Source of the DNA: Gammaproteobacteria bacterium
GTDB lineage: Bacteria; Pseudomonadota; Gammaproteobacteria; Steroidobacterales; Steroidobacteraceae
Assembly: GCA_017577615.1 (NCBI GenBank)
Contig: PKRE01000002.1
Coordinates: 434,001 to 498,000 of the forward strand
Length of the DNA: 64,000 nt
Reading direction: 5' to 3'
Part shown: positions 51,621 to 61,298 of the stretch, one piece after another
How positions within the stretch are numbered: the stretch's first letter is position 1
How the letters are laid out: each line of letters begins with the position of its first letter
The notes under the pieces: generated by a model
Told to the model about the DNA's origin: nothing
The model's database searches: none
What the model saw: only the letters and a program-made list of their open reading frames with translations
Program-made: the position numbers and the translations under genes

Positions 51621-52651
51621 TCGGCAGGCTGGGAACTCGAGGCTGCAGACCGGAGCAAGCGCGCCATCGCGTGCCAGGTCACCCGGCACCTGCTGCCCTG
51701 CGCCGTAAGCAACGGGGTGTTGCGCTCATCACCGCTGTGCTCATTGTTGCTTTAGCAACGATTCTGGCGGTCAACGTCGGCTTCGATGGCTTCATGGATC
51801 AGCGGCGCAGCGCTACGCGCTTTGCGCTCGATCAAGGATTTCAGGTCGCTCTCGGTGCGGAAGCTTGGGCTGCGGACACGCTGCGACGAGACGGAATGCA
51901 AAGTCGCGAACAAGACGACTTCACTGAGGAATGGGCCACCCCCATTCCTCCCATCCCCATCGAAGGTGGCGAAGTGGCCGGCTACCTCGAGGACATGCAA
52001 GGCCGCTTTAATCTCAACAGTCTGGTCATCCGCCAAGGGACACAGCTCATTCCGGATCCACGAGCCGTGCGACGTCTCGAGCGCCTCCTGGAAATTCTGG
52101 AGCTCGAAACCAAGTGGGCTGGCCTCATCGCCGATTGGATCGACTCGGATGGGCAGGCCAACTTTCCCGACGGCGCGGAAGACGCGGTGTACACGAACCA
52201 GCCGCTGCCCTATCGGACGGCGGAAATGCCCATCACTCGCACCAGTGAGCTGCTTGCGTTACCGGGGTTCGGCTTGGAGCGCTACCAGAGGCTCGAGCCG
52301 TATGTCACCGCGCTGCCGATCGGTACGCCCATCAACCTCTGCACGGCTCCGCCGGAGGTGCTCGATGCGCTTGTCGAAGGCAAGCGACAGTTCACGCTCG
52401 GCCGCGACAATGTCATCGAATTGCGCAAAGAGCGCTGTCATCCGACGCTACAGGAGTTTCAAAGCGGGTTGAGCAACGAGGAACGAAAAGAGCTGATCGA
52501 GGGTCGAGTCGTTGGACAGACGAGCCAATACTTCCGCTCGACCGTGTGGGTGACTATTGGCACTACTCAGCTCACCCTGTACAGTTTGTTGTATCGCAAC
52601 GACAGGACGAATCTCGTTCGTCCCATTCTGAGAAGCTTCGGGACGGCTTAA
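51617..52651 (+). CDS. gspK: Type II secretion minor pseudopilin GspK
   Basis: From ATG 51617 the product has 344 residues. The pilin segment is KQRG|VALITAVLIVALATILAV; GspK usually lacks the Glu5 of other pseudopilins, as here. The large globular domain has VAGYLEDMQGRFNLNSLVIR, WIDSDGQANFPDGAEDAVYT, and NQPLPYRTAEMPITRTSELL with LALPGF, the GspK tip fold. The gene has overlapping joints with gspJ and gspL. Confidence 0.94.
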   Translation: MIGRLGTRGCRPEQARHRVPGHPAPAALRRKQRGVALITAVLIVALATILAVNVGFDGFMDQRRSATRFALDQGFQVALGAEAWAADTLRRDGMQSREQDDFTEEWATPIPPIPIEGGEVAGYLEDMQGRFNLNSLVIRQGTQLIPDPRAVRRLERLLEILELETKWAGLIADWIDSDGQANFPDGAEDAVYTNQPLPYRTAEMPITRTSELLALPGFGLERYQRLEPYVTALPIGTPINLCTAPPEVLDALVEGKRQFTLGRDNVIELRKERCHPTLQEFQSGLSNEERKELIEGRVVGQTSQYFRSTVWVTIGTTQLTLYSLLYRNDRTNLVRPILRSFGTA

Positions 52652-53901
52652 TGGCGGAACTTCTGGTGATCCGGCTCAACCCGGCTGCCGCTTCGGCAGC
52701 CGCGGCGGACGCTCAGTGGCTCGTCGTCGACCAGCATGGTGCTCGCGTCGGCACCGTGCAAAGCGGCCCCCTCTCCGATGCCGCCGCGTTGACTTCCGGA
52801 CGCCGCGTGATCGTGCTCGTGCCAGGCACCGACGTCGTGCTTGCCGAGCCCGTCGTGCCTTTGAAGAGCGGCGCCAAGCTGGCGCAGGTCGTCCCATTCG
52901 CGCTCGAAGAACAGCTCGCCGAGGACATCGAGCAGCTGCATTTCGCCATTGGCAAGCGCAACGGACGTCCGGGCATTCCAGTGAGCGTCGTAGCGCACCA
53001 GCGCATGCGGCAATGGCTCGATGTGTTGGCCGCAGCTGGCATTCGCGCGGACGCGCTCTATGCCGAGACAGCCGCATTGCCGGAGATACCCAATGCAGTT
53101 GCGCTCATCATCGACGGGACGCGTGTGTACATGCGTCGCGAGAACGGCCAAGGCGCCGTTCTGGAAGTCGAGCCATTGATTGAAGCGTTGCAGCTCGCGC
53201 TCGCCTCAGGCGATGACGAGCGAGAGCACGTCACGATCTATATCTCGGAAGCCGATTACGAGCGCGAGCGCGATCTCTTGGAGGGGCTGCGCGAGTTCAC
53301 TGCCAGCCTGCAATTGAAGCTCATGCCTGATGGGCCGCTGCCGCTCATGGCTGCGAACGTCGCAAGCGCTGCGCCGGTGAACTTGCTGCAGGGTCCTTAC
53401 GCGGTCAAGCGCAAGCTCACCCTCTCCTTCGCGCCCTGGCGTTACGCTGCGAGCCTCGCGGGCATCTTCGTCGTGCTGCACTTTGGGCTGAAAGGCTGGC
53501 AGTACTGGGACAACAAGCAGCTCGAAGCAGCCCTGGATCGCGAGATCACACAAGTGTTTCAACAAACGATGCCGGGAGCGCCGGTTCCCGATCCGCTGCA
53601 AGCCCGGCGTCACGTCGAGCTGAGGCTGAATCAATTGCGCGGCACCGCTCCTGTCAGCGGTATGCTGGTCACGCTCGCCGCGCTCAGCGAAGCGTTGGCT
53701 CAGGCGCCGAACACGACGGTCGAGGCGATTGCTTATCGCAACAATACGACTGATGTCAGGCTTCTGGCTCCGTCAGTCGACGCGCTCGATCGCATCAGAC
53801 AAGTCGCCACTGAAAAAGGGCTCGGCGCCGAGATCCAGTCCGCAAACCCGCGCGATTCGAAGCTCGAAGGCCGACTGCAATTCAAGTCTTCCGGTGCCTG
53901 A
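52651..53901 (+). CDS. gspL: Type II secretion inner-membrane protein GspL
   Basis: From ATG 52651 (TAATG overlap with gspK) the product has 416 residues. The N-terminal cytosolic actin-like domain, ~1-265, has LVPGTDVVLAEPVVPLKSGA, KLAQVVPFALEEQLAEDIEQ and HFAIGKRNGRPGIPVSVVAH. A membrane segment follows (SLAGIFVVLHFGLKGWQYW) and then a short periplasmic ferredoxin-like domain. GspL links the GspE ATPase to the pseudopilus platform. Confidence 0.93.
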   Translation: MAELLVIRLNPAAASAAAADAQWLVVDQHGARVGTVQSGPLSDAAALTSGRRVIVLVPGTDVVLAEPVVPLKSGAKLAQVVPFALEEQLAEDIEQLHFAIGKRNGRPGIPVSVVAHQRMRQWLDVLAAAGIRADALYAETAALPEIPNAVALIIDGTRVYMRRENGQGAVLEVEPLIEALQLALASGDDEREHVTIYISEADYERERDLLEGLREFTASLQLKLMPDGPLPLMAANVASAAPVNLLQGPYAVKRKLTLSFAPWRYAASLAGIFVVLHFGLKGWQYWDNKQLEAALDREITQVFQQTMPGAPVPDPLQARRHVELRLNQLRGTAPVSGMLVTLAALSEALAQAPNTTVEAIAYRNNTTDVRLLAPSVDALDRIRQVATEKGLGAEIQSANPRDSKLEGRLQFKSSGA

Positions 53902-53916
53902 TTTCACAGCCGACCG

Positions 53917-54414
53917 ATGCAAAACATTCGAGCTTGGTTCGATGGCCTACAACCTCGCGAACGGTGGCTCGTCGTCACCGCGGCGGTTCTCGTTGTGCTC
54001 ACACTCGTCTATCTGTTCGTGCTCGCGCCGTTTTACGCCACGGTCGCTGCACAAGAAGAACGCATCGCCAGGAAGCAAGCAGACCTTGCGTGGATGCGCA
54101 GCGTCGCCGGCGAGGTGATCGCACTGTCACGCAACGCTCCAACGACACCCGTAACCAGTGGCGAATCGCTCGTCGTCCTGGTTGACCGCGCAGCGCGCGA
54201 ATGTGGCTTGGCCTCGGCACTGACGGGCCAAACACCGTCCGGTCCGAACGGAATCCGTGTTCGCCTCGAGCGTGCCGAGTTCGACAAGCTCGTGCTCTGT
54301 CTTGCGAACTTGCAGCAGGGATACGCCGTCAGCATCGAGTCTGCCACGATCGACCGGACTGCCGAGCCGGGGTTCGTCAATGCGAGCTTCGTGCTGAACC
54401 GCGCAGCTGGATGA
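53917..54414 (+). CDS. gspM: Type II secretion protein GspM
   Basis: The 165-residue product has one N-terminal membrane segment (WLVVTAAVLVVLTLVYLFVL) preceded by QPRERW, the GspM signature, and a periplasmic domain with LVVLVDRAARECGLASALTG. GspM pairs with GspL in the inner-membrane platform. It starts 15 bp after gspL. Confidence 0.9.
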   Translation: MQNIRAWFDGLQPRERWLVVTAAVLVVLTLVYLFVLAPFYATVAAQEERIARKQADLAWMRSVAGEVIALSRNAPTTPVTSGESLVVLVDRAARECGLASALTGQTPSGPNGIRVRLERAEFDKLVLCLANLQQGYAVSIESATIDRTAEPGFVNASFVLNRAAG

Positions 54415-54427
54415 GACGGACCGATCG

Positions 54428-55171
54428 ATGAAGCTGCGCTGGTTGATCGGGCTCGCAGCGGTCGCGTACGTGCTGTTCGCGATCGTCACTTTCCCTGCCT
54501 CGATCGTGCTCGCCCAGTTCCGCGACCAGGGTGTCGCGGCCGTCGGTATCGAAGGAACGATCTGGAAAGGCCGCGTGCAGCTGCTGCAGGTGCACGGCGT
54601 GAACGTCGGCCGCGCGGAGTGGGATCTCGACGCGCCCGCCCTGCTCACCCTCAAGCTGCGCGCCAACGTGCGAGTGACGCGGCCGGACGGCTTCCTACAG
54701 TCACAGCTCACGTTGACTCGCGGCTCGGTTCGCTTCACGGACCTCACGGCTTCCCTACCATTGGCGGCGCTGGGCGCGATCGCTCCAGCAGGTTGGCAAG
54801 GTACGACCAACCTGCGATTCGCCGAGCTCGTGCTCGAGAATGGTTGGCCGACGGTTGCAAGCGGCATGGTCGAAATATTGAATCTCGAGCACGTCGCGCA
54901 ACGTTCGCCGCTCACGGGCAGCTACAAGCTGACCTTTCCTGAAACGAACGTCGATTCGACGCACGGTGCGCTCCGCGGCGTGCTCACCGAGCTGGAAGGT
55001 CCGCTCGAGATCGACGGCACGCTCGAGCTGCGCCCGGATCGCTCCTATCTGCTGAGCGGCCTCGTGGCCGCCAAGCCGGACGCGCCGCGCAATCTGGCTG
55101 CGCAACTGCAGCTTCTTGGCCCACCGGACCCGAACGGCAAAAGGCAATTCAGCTTGGAGGGAACGCTCTAG
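54428..55171 (+). CDS. gspN: Type II secretion protein GspN
   Basis: The 247-residue product has an N-terminal anchor (LIGLAAVAYVLFAIVTFPAS) and the GspN-type periplasmic beta domain: GVAAVGIEGTIWKGRVQLLQ, LLTLKLRANVRVTRPDGFLQ and PLEIDGTLELRPDRSYLLSG. GspN is a non-essential T2SS component near gspM in some lineages. It ends the gsp run, 48 bp before the convergent helicase stop. Confidence 0.88.
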   Translation: MKLRWLIGLAAVAYVLFAIVTFPASIVLAQFRDQGVAAVGIEGTIWKGRVQLLQVHGVNVGRAEWDLDAPALLTLKLRANVRVTRPDGFLQSQLTLTRGSVRFTDLTASLPLAALGAIAPAGWQGTTNLRFAELVLENGWPTVASGMVEILNLEHVAQRSPLTGSYKLTFPETNVDSTHGALRGVLTELEGPLEIDGTLELRPDRSYLLSGLVAAKPDAPRNLAAQLQLLGPPDPNGKRQFSLEGTL

Positions 55172-55189
55172 GGGGCCGTGGGCAGTAGG

Positions 55190-55226
55190 CTGTGGGCTGC
55201 AGGTGCGACAGCCTGCAGCCTAGACA
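55190..55226. terminator. Hairpin between convergent gspN and helicase genes
   Basis: GGCTGCAGG (55195-55203) pairs perfectly with CCTGCAGCC (55212-55220) around an 8-nt loop, with an outer CTGT/ACAG arm. The position between two convergent genes fits a bidirectional terminator; it overlaps the helicase stop. No strong T-run follows. Confidence 0.5.
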
Positions 55227-58200
55227 GTGACTTCCACCCACCTCTGCAACAACGGAAAGTAGAGCGCTGCCTTCACTGGCTCGGCCGGATACAAGGCGCG
55301 CATCAGCGTCGCATAGCGTTCCAGTTGCGGTCGGTAACGCTCCGCCTCCTGTGCCAGGAAGGCTTCGAGCCCCGCGCCTTCGTGCGTGCTGGTCTTGAAA
55401 TCGACCACCCACCGCGTGCCGGAGGCGTCCACAAACGTGCGATCGATGATGCTCTGAATCACCTGTCCGTTGACGATGCCACTCAAGGCCAGCTCGGAGT
55501 AGGCGTCGCGAATACTGCCCTCGAGACCGAGCAGCCATCGGCCCTTCGGATCTTCCAGCGTCGCCTGAATCGCCGCAAACACGCGCGCGAGCGCCGCCTC
55601 GCAGCGGTCCTCCGGTACGCCGAGTTCGATGAGCTCGGCGCGCATGCGGGCACGCACGCCCGGGTGCGCCTCTGCATCGAACGCAATGTTCCCGTTGGCG
55701 ACGATTCGCTCGAGCTCGCGGTGCACGAGCGTGCCGATGCGACGGCTCGTTTCTGTCACCCAGTCGAACTCCGGCCGGGTCGCATCCACGATCTCTAGCC
55801 GCGTGCCTTCGGGTAGCTGCACCTCGGGATCCGGCGCAGGCGGACACCACTCGAGCGGCAAGCGACGCAGCGGCACCGAGCCAGAACGTCTCGCCTCGCG
55901 CTCGCCTGTAGGTGCGTACGATTGCAAAGCCGACTGATACAGAGGCTCGAGATGTGGCCACAACAGTGCCAGCATCGATCCTTTTCGCGGAGACCGCAGC
56001 TCCAAGCCAGCGCCGTTTTCCTTCGTCTGGACGTTTCCGAGCAGGTGCAGCTCGCGTTTCGCCCGCGTCGCGGCGACATACAACAGACGTGCGCGCTCGT
56101 GATCCGTGCGCTCGCGTTCCAACGAGGCCGCCCAACGGTAGATGGGATCAGCATCGGCGCCCGCTGCTGTGAGCGGCGCAAAGATCAAACCCTCCTCGAG
56201 ACCTGCAACACGGGTCCAGTAAAGCAACGGCGGCTCGTCGCTGCGCACAAAGCGCTCGAGACTCGGCACGATCACCGTGTCGAACTCAAGACCCTTCGCT
56301 TTGTGAATGGTCATGACTTCGACGCGTGCAGAGGTGCCGGCCCGCGGTCGCGCACACAACCCTTCGAGCCGCTCATCTAGACGGGCCACGTCGTCGAGAT
56401 CCCCCACCTCGTCGATCTCATCGAGTCGATTGAAATACGCGCGTGCGTCCTGCAAGTCTTGAGGCTCGCGCAACGTCGCTGGACCGCCGAGCGAGATCCA
56501 GGTGCGCTCCACCCAATCCCGCAGCGACTGTCGGCCCCGCTGCTCAAGGGCCTGCTCCAGCACGCGGTAAGCCCGCGCTGCTCGTTCGCGTCCGTCTGCT
56601 GACAACGCATTCGTCGCCAGCGCATGCTCGAGCAGCTCGCGCACCGTCGCCTGAGGAGCGCCTGCTGCGATCGCATGCAGATCGGCGAGCGTCAGCCCAC
56701 ACCATGGTGCACGCAGCACGGCCAGCCACGCAGTTCTGTCGGCAAGGTGAACGAGTGCGCGCGTGAGCGCCATCAAGTCCTGCACCACGGGGCGTTCGCT
56801 CAGCATCTCGATCTCGACCGCCTGGTGCTCGATGCCCGCGGCCTGCAGCTCTGCTGCAATCGAACCAAGATGATTGCGACCGGCCACGAGAATGGCGATG
56901 GTTCCCTCCTCGTCGCGGGCGAGCACCGACTGCACGATCTGCACGACCTTCTGCGCGGTCTCTGCCGCCGAGCCGTTGATGCTCGGATGGATGTGCACGC
57001 CGCCCGATTCCTCCGCTCGCGCGGCGACGCTCGCGCTGTAACGAACGGCTCCTTGCTCGATGTCGTCGTGCGGCGGAAACACCGTGCGGAAGACATCGTT
57101 CACCCACCGCACCACCGGCTGCGTCGAGCGGAAATTCGCCGTCAAGGTGAGCGGCTCGAGCGGCAGGTGCTTGAGGCCACGGCGTTGCAGCTCAAGAAAC
57201 AAGCCCACCTCTGCCTGGCGGAAACGATAGATCGACTGCATCGGGTCGCCCACGCAGAACAGCGTCCTGCCGTCCCCTGGCGTCCAGCCTGCCGTCAGGC
57301 GCTCGAGCAGGTCGAGCTGTGTGAACGAGGTGTCCTGGAACTCGTCGATGAGGATGTGGCGAATCCGCGCATCGAGCGCGAGGGCAAGGTCCGTCGCCTC
57401 CTCCACAGTCCCGAGCGCGCGCAAGGCGCGAAGGGAATTCTCGACGTAATCGGCTCTCTTCTGCTGCTGAAAAACGATGTGCAGCTCTGCGACGGCGAGC
57501 GGCAGCACATTGAACAGCGCTTCCATAATCTCCCACTGCTCGTCGTTGTAGGTGATGGCTGGAAGCGTCCGTACCGCTTTGAGCTGCTCGCAAAAGCCCG
57601 CATCCTCGGCGAGCTCGCGCAGCAAGGCCTGCATGCGCGGCTTCAGCGGGCTCGTCGACGGAAAGCCCTGCGTCTTGGTCACGGAGCGATACAGCTCGCC
57701 ATCGCGCTTGAGAAAGATGTCGGCCACGATCTGCCAAGCCTCGTAGCTGTCGACATCCGGACCTGGCACTTGCGTCATGCGCGCGTATCCTTCGAGCAGC
57801 TTGCGACGTGCGCCGTTGAGACTGGGGCTCGCCAGCAAGTTCTCGGCTGCATGGCACGTCAATTCCCACATCTCGCGCCGCTGCGCATCGCTCAGCGTGC
57901 GACACAGCTGCTCGAGATGACTCCTCACGATGCCGCGCAAGGCCCGCTCGATGACGGCACGAAAATCCGTGCTTGCGCGCGCCTGCATGAGCGCGGGCAA
58001 CCACTGATCGCGCCGTGCCAGCAAATCCTGCAGCAAGGTGCTGAGGCGCTCGACTTGATTGCCGAGATGCGCAATCAACGCTTCGAGCGCACGCGCGGCT
58101 TCGCTGCTCTCGCCGAGGTGCTCGAGCAAGCGCTCGCTAGCCTCGACATACAAAGGACGCGCATCGTCCATCGGCTCGAGCATCGCGCCCGTGCCCGACA

Positions 58201-58609
58201 ACAATGGCAGGCGCCTTGCCAGCGTGCCGGTCAAGGCATCGATCGTTTGAATGCGCAGACGCGCCGGGTATTCCGCCAGCTTCCATCCGCGCTGCTGATC
58301 GATCTCTCGTACTGCACGTGCCAGGCGCCAGGTCGTCCGTGCATGCGCCTGCTCGGGCTCTGACGTGCGCGCGGCCCCATCGAGCGCCCGCAGAATGCGG
58401 GCTCGCATCTCCGCAGCCGCCTTGCGCGTGAACGTAATGGCGAGAATCTGCTCGGGCTCCTCGACAGTCGCGAGCAAGCGCAAGTAGCGTTGCGTCAGCA
58501 GCTCCGTCTTGCCGGAGCCGGCCGGCGCTTGCACGATGAAAGATCTCGTCGGATCGAGCGCACGCTCGCGCGCGCCCGCATCGTCGAGCGTGCGATCGTG
58601 ATCACTCAT
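55220..58609 (-). CDS. UvrD/AddA-like helicase with C-terminal PD-(D/E)XK nuclease
   Basis: From ATG 58609 the product has 1129 residues. Helicase motif I is SFIVQAPAGSGKTELLTQRY and motif Ia is EQILAITFTRKAAAEMRARI. Motif II is HILIDEFQDTSFTQLDLLER and a later motif is RVEVMTIHKAKGLEFDTVIV. The C-terminal nuclease keeps GTRWVVDFKTSTHEGAGLEA with the DxK residues. It acts with the adjacent nuclease-fold protein as an AddAB-type dsDNA end-processing enzyme. A start at 58615 would add two residues. The start lies inside the end of the partner gene, so the two are coupled. Confidence 0.92.
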   Translation of the reverse strand: MSDHDRTLDDAGARERALDPTRSFIVQAPAGSGKTELLTQRYLRLLATVEEPEQILAITFTRKAAAEMRARILRALDGAARTSEPEQAHARTTWRLARAVREIDQQRGWKLAEYPARLRIQTIDALTGTLARRLPLLSGTGAMLEPMDDARPLYVEASERLLEHLGESSEAARALEALIAHLGNQVERLSTLLQDLLARRDQWLPALMQARASTDFRAVIERALRGIVRSHLEQLCRTLSDAQRREMWELTCHAAENLLASPSLNGARRKLLEGYARMTQVPGPDVDSYEAWQIVADIFLKRDGELYRSVTKTQGFPSTSPLKPRMQALLRELAEDAGFCEQLKAVRTLPAITYNDEQWEIMEALFNVLPLAVAELHIVFQQQKRADYVENSLRALRALGTVEEATDLALALDARIRHILIDEFQDTSFTQLDLLERLTAGWTPGDGRTLFCVGDPMQSIYRFRQAEVGLFLELQRRGLKHLPLEPLTLTANFRSTQPVVRWVNDVFRTVFPPHDDIEQGAVRYSASVAARAEESGGVHIHPSINGSAAETAQKVVQIVQSVLARDEEGTIAILVAGRNHLGSIAAELQAAGIEHQAVEIEMLSERPVVQDLMALTRALVHLADRTAWLAVLRAPWCGLTLADLHAIAAGAPQATVRELLEHALATNALSADGRERAARAYRVLEQALEQRGRQSLRDWVERTWISLGGPATLREPQDLQDARAYFNRLDEIDEVGDLDDVARLDERLEGLCARPRAGTSARVEVMTIHKAKGLEFDTVIVPSLERFVRSDEPPLLYWTRVAGLEEGLIFAPLTAAGADADPIYRWAASLERERTDHERARLLYVAATRAKRELHLLGNVQTKENGAGLELRSPRKGSMLALLWPHLEPLYQSALQSYAPTGEREARRSGSVPLRRLPLEWCPPAPDPEVQLPEGTRLEIVDATRPEFDWVTETSRRIGTLVHRELERIVANGNIAFDAEAHPGVRARMRAELIELGVPEDRCEAALARVFAAIQATLEDPKGRWLLGLEGSIRDAYSELALSGIVNGQVIQSIIDRTFVDASGTRWVVDFKTSTHEGAGLEAFLAQEAERYRPQLERYATLMRALYPAEPVKAALYFPLLQRWVEVTV

Positions 58610-61277
58610 CCGCATCGGCCTCTTCGTTGTCGCCCGCAATGCGTTCGTGCACGCGGCAGAACGTGGACAAGTGACAATAGTCGCAAGCCTGCGGCAGCGG
58701 ATCGACTGCTGCCTCACCGCGCACGAACTGCTCGGCCAGGCTCCTGAGCGTCACGCGCCAATGCGCAAGCAACGCTGGCCAATCCGGCAGCGCGTCGGGC
58801 GCGCGTGACACCTCGCTGGGAAAGTGGCGCACGCCTGGCGCGACCTCGATGCCGTTGTGCCAGCCGCGATACTCGACTTTTCCGGGCGCCAGCGTTGCGA
58901 AGGCCAGACCTGCAATCGGTCGATCGAGCGCGACCGCATACAGCGGCAACTGTGGTTGTCGCGGCCGGCCCGGCCAGACATCGAGCCACGTGCGCGGGGT
59001 GTGCGAGTCGCCGAGCTTGTAGTCGACCAGAAACGCGCCGCCTTCGACTTCGTCGACACGATCCGGTTTCAAGCGAATGCGCAACCCGCCAACCTCGACG
59101 GTCTGCTCGCTTTCTATGCGACGCACGGCAAACGGCGGACGGTGCCGGTCGATCTCCAGCAGCTGGCTGACGCGCTCCACGACGCTGTCGATCTCGAGCT
59201 GCGCGAGTCGCATGCGCGCCGGCATCGTGGGCGCAAGAACTTTGACGGACCACTCCTCAGCGATGCGCCGAACCTCGGCCCGCAGCTCGGCGGGCGCATA
59301 GCTCAGCAACGTCGTTCGATCGCCGAGCCGCAACCACAAAGTCTCGAGCACGCGATGTAGAAAAGTGCCGCGCTTTTGCGCATCGAAGCCCGCGCCGATC
59401 CGCGCGAGCGCTTCTGCGTGCAAGCGCAGCTGCGCCTGCGCCCGGAATGGGCACTGCGATTGCAGCTCGAGAATGCGTGCGCCGCCACGCGCCTGCGCGG
59501 CAGGCAGCTCCGGCGCGCGATCGTCCTGCACGACCTCCAGAGTGGGCCGGGCCATGAAGGTGCGCGAGCGCAGGTCGGTGACCGGGCTGAGAGGCAGTTC
59601 GGCGATGTCCTTGCGCGGCAGGCCCCTCAGCAATGGACTCGCTTCGAGCTGCGCATCACCGTCTCGTTGAGGCCAGCTGAGCACCACAGCCCGGGCGCTG
59701 CGAAGCAGTCGCTGCAAACGTCGCTTGCCGGACTGAAAACAGCCATCGGAAGTCGCCTCCGGAATGCCTGCTGCGCGTTGCAGCGGCAACGGAATGAGCG
59801 GATCGGGATTCGTCGCGCTCGGCAGATGGGTCGCATCGAGACCGGCCACCCATAAACAATCGAACTGCATGCCCGCCATCGTTGTCGCGTCGATGACAGT
59901 CACGTACGCCGGCGGACTTTCGGGCTCGAAGGGCGTATCGCCGACGAGGCGCAGCAGCTCGCCGACCGCCTCGGGCAGGCTGACCAAGCCGAGCAAGCGG
60001 TCGAGACTGCCGAGCTCGGTCAAGGCGTCCTGGAACTTGACCATCGTCTGGTGCTCGACGCTCGACAATGTGCGCTCGCCCGGCCATCCCAATGCTTTGA
60101 GGAACTCGTGGAAGCGCTCGGACCAGACGCTCGCGCTCGCCCGCCGCGGCGATGCGCGGTGCAGATCCGCGGCCGCGCGTGCCGCTAGCGCAAGCTGTTT
60201 GCAGCCGCTCAAGGCGGCGAAACGCTCGAGCTCGTAGATATCCCAACGTGTGCGCACTTCGCTGCGCAGCCTGGCATCTGCCATTGCACGCGCATCGCGT
60301 TCGCTCTGCGCACCCGCGAGAAACGGCGAGCGCAGCAAGCGCCCAGCCAGGCGTTCGTCGGCCCCGCCCGCAAGCAGACGCAGGATCGCCAACGCCGCAT
60401 CAACGATGGGATAGCGCGAGAGCGGCCGCGGTGCGGCGACGACGAACGGCGCGTATGTCGCCTCACCTTCCAAGCTGCGCGCAGCGGGAGTAAAGATCTC
60501 CTCGAGGGTCCTGCGCAGCTCGTCGCTGCGGTCCTGCAGGCGCTCGACGACGATCGCGACTCGGCGAGCGCCGCGCTCGACCTGCGCACGCGCCCAACGA
60601 GCAGCTGCTTCGATTTCAGTCTCGCGATCGAGCAGCCCCACCACGCTGATATCGTTTGCCGCCGCTGCCTCGGACTGCTCGGACCGCACCCAACCTTCAG
60701 CGCGCCAGCGCTCCACGAGCCGCGCGAGACTGGGGACAAGAAGCTCGAAACCCGCGAACACGAGCGGCTGCGTCGGCATGATCTGCGCATCCCAGGCCCA
60801 TGACGCGAGCTGTGCCTCATCGATCGCGCCGAGGTCCTGCAGTCTGCGCTCGAACTCGCGCGACCATTCGTACAGGGCACGCGCCTCGAGCGTATCGAAC
60901 TGCTTGAGTTGCTCGATGTCGATCAAAAAGTCTTGAAGGCGCTGCCAGCTGCGCGCGGCGACGCGCGCAGCCTCGATGGGATTGAGCAGCTCTTGCGCCA
61001 GTTCACTATCGCGCAGCATCTGCTCCCAGAGCACGCGCGTTTGCGCCCCGTTCAGCAAGCGTCGAGCGTCGCGCGGATTCTCGCGTGCACGTGCCTCGAT
61101 CCATTGTTGACGCAGCCATGCGGACCACGGAAGGATTTGCGGTGTGCGCCAGACGACCAGGCCGCGCGCCTGCGCGTCAGCGGCTCGACTCAAACGCAGC
61201 GCATGCGCGAGCCGCCGGCTCGCTGTCAAAACGATCGACTCTTGTGCGTGCGAATTGAGCGGCAGGGATAGCTGCAA
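58602..61277 (-). CDS. AddB-like PD-(D/E)XK nuclease, TIGR03623-type repair protein
   Basis: The 891-residue product resembles the ~900-residue TIGR03623 probable DNA repair family. The N-terminus (IVLTASRRLAHALRLSRAAD) is a degenerate helicase fold with no Walker A. The C-terminal nuclease has GAFLVDYKLGDSHTPRTWLD. Cysteines in ILELQSQCPFRAQ and QACDYCHLSTFCRVHERIAG are placed as an AddB-type 4Fe-4S set. It overlaps the helicase start by 8 bp and probably forms the AddAB-like complex with it. Confidence 0.88.
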   Translation of the reverse strand: MQLSLPLNSHAQESIVLTASRRLAHALRLSRAADAQARGLVVWRTPQILPWSAWLRQQWIEARARENPRDARRLLNGAQTRVLWEQMLRDSELAQELLNPIEAARVAARSWQRLQDFLIDIEQLKQFDTLEARALYEWSREFERRLQDLGAIDEAQLASWAWDAQIMPTQPLVFAGFELLVPSLARLVERWRAEGWVRSEQSEAAAANDISVVGLLDRETEIEAAARWARAQVERGARRVAIVVERLQDRSDELRRTLEEIFTPAARSLEGEATYAPFVVAAPRPLSRYPIVDAALAILRLLAGGADERLAGRLLRSPFLAGAQSERDARAMADARLRSEVRTRWDIYELERFAALSGCKQLALAARAAADLHRASPRRASASVWSERFHEFLKALGWPGERTLSSVEHQTMVKFQDALTELGSLDRLLGLVSLPEAVGELLRLVGDTPFEPESPPAYVTVIDATTMAGMQFDCLWVAGLDATHLPSATNPDPLIPLPLQRAAGIPEATSDGCFQSGKRRLQRLLRSARAVVLSWPQRDGDAQLEASPLLRGLPRKDIAELPLSPVTDLRSRTFMARPTLEVVQDDRAPELPAAQARGGARILELQSQCPFRAQAQLRLHAEALARIGAGFDAQKRGTFLHRVLETLWLRLGDRTTLLSYAPAELRAEVRRIAEEWSVKVLAPTMPARMRLAQLEIDSVVERVSQLLEIDRHRPPFAVRRIESEQTVEVGGLRIRLKPDRVDEVEGGAFLVDYKLGDSHTPRTWLDVWPGRPRQPQLPLYAVALDRPIAGLAFATLAPGKVEYRGWHNGIEVAPGVRHFPSEVSRAPDALPDWPALLAHWRVTLRSLAEQFVRGEAAVDPLPQACDYCHLSTFCRVHERIAGDNEEADADE

Positions 61278-61298
61278 AGCGCGAAAGGACGTCCGCGA

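Noticed and set aside
56624..58363. Long + strand frame of 579 codons opposite the helicase
   Set aside because: It is the antisense of a strong gene in high-GC DNA, has no motifs, and no ribosome site. The same applies to the long frames at 31291-32976, 12814-13962 and 61887-63419.
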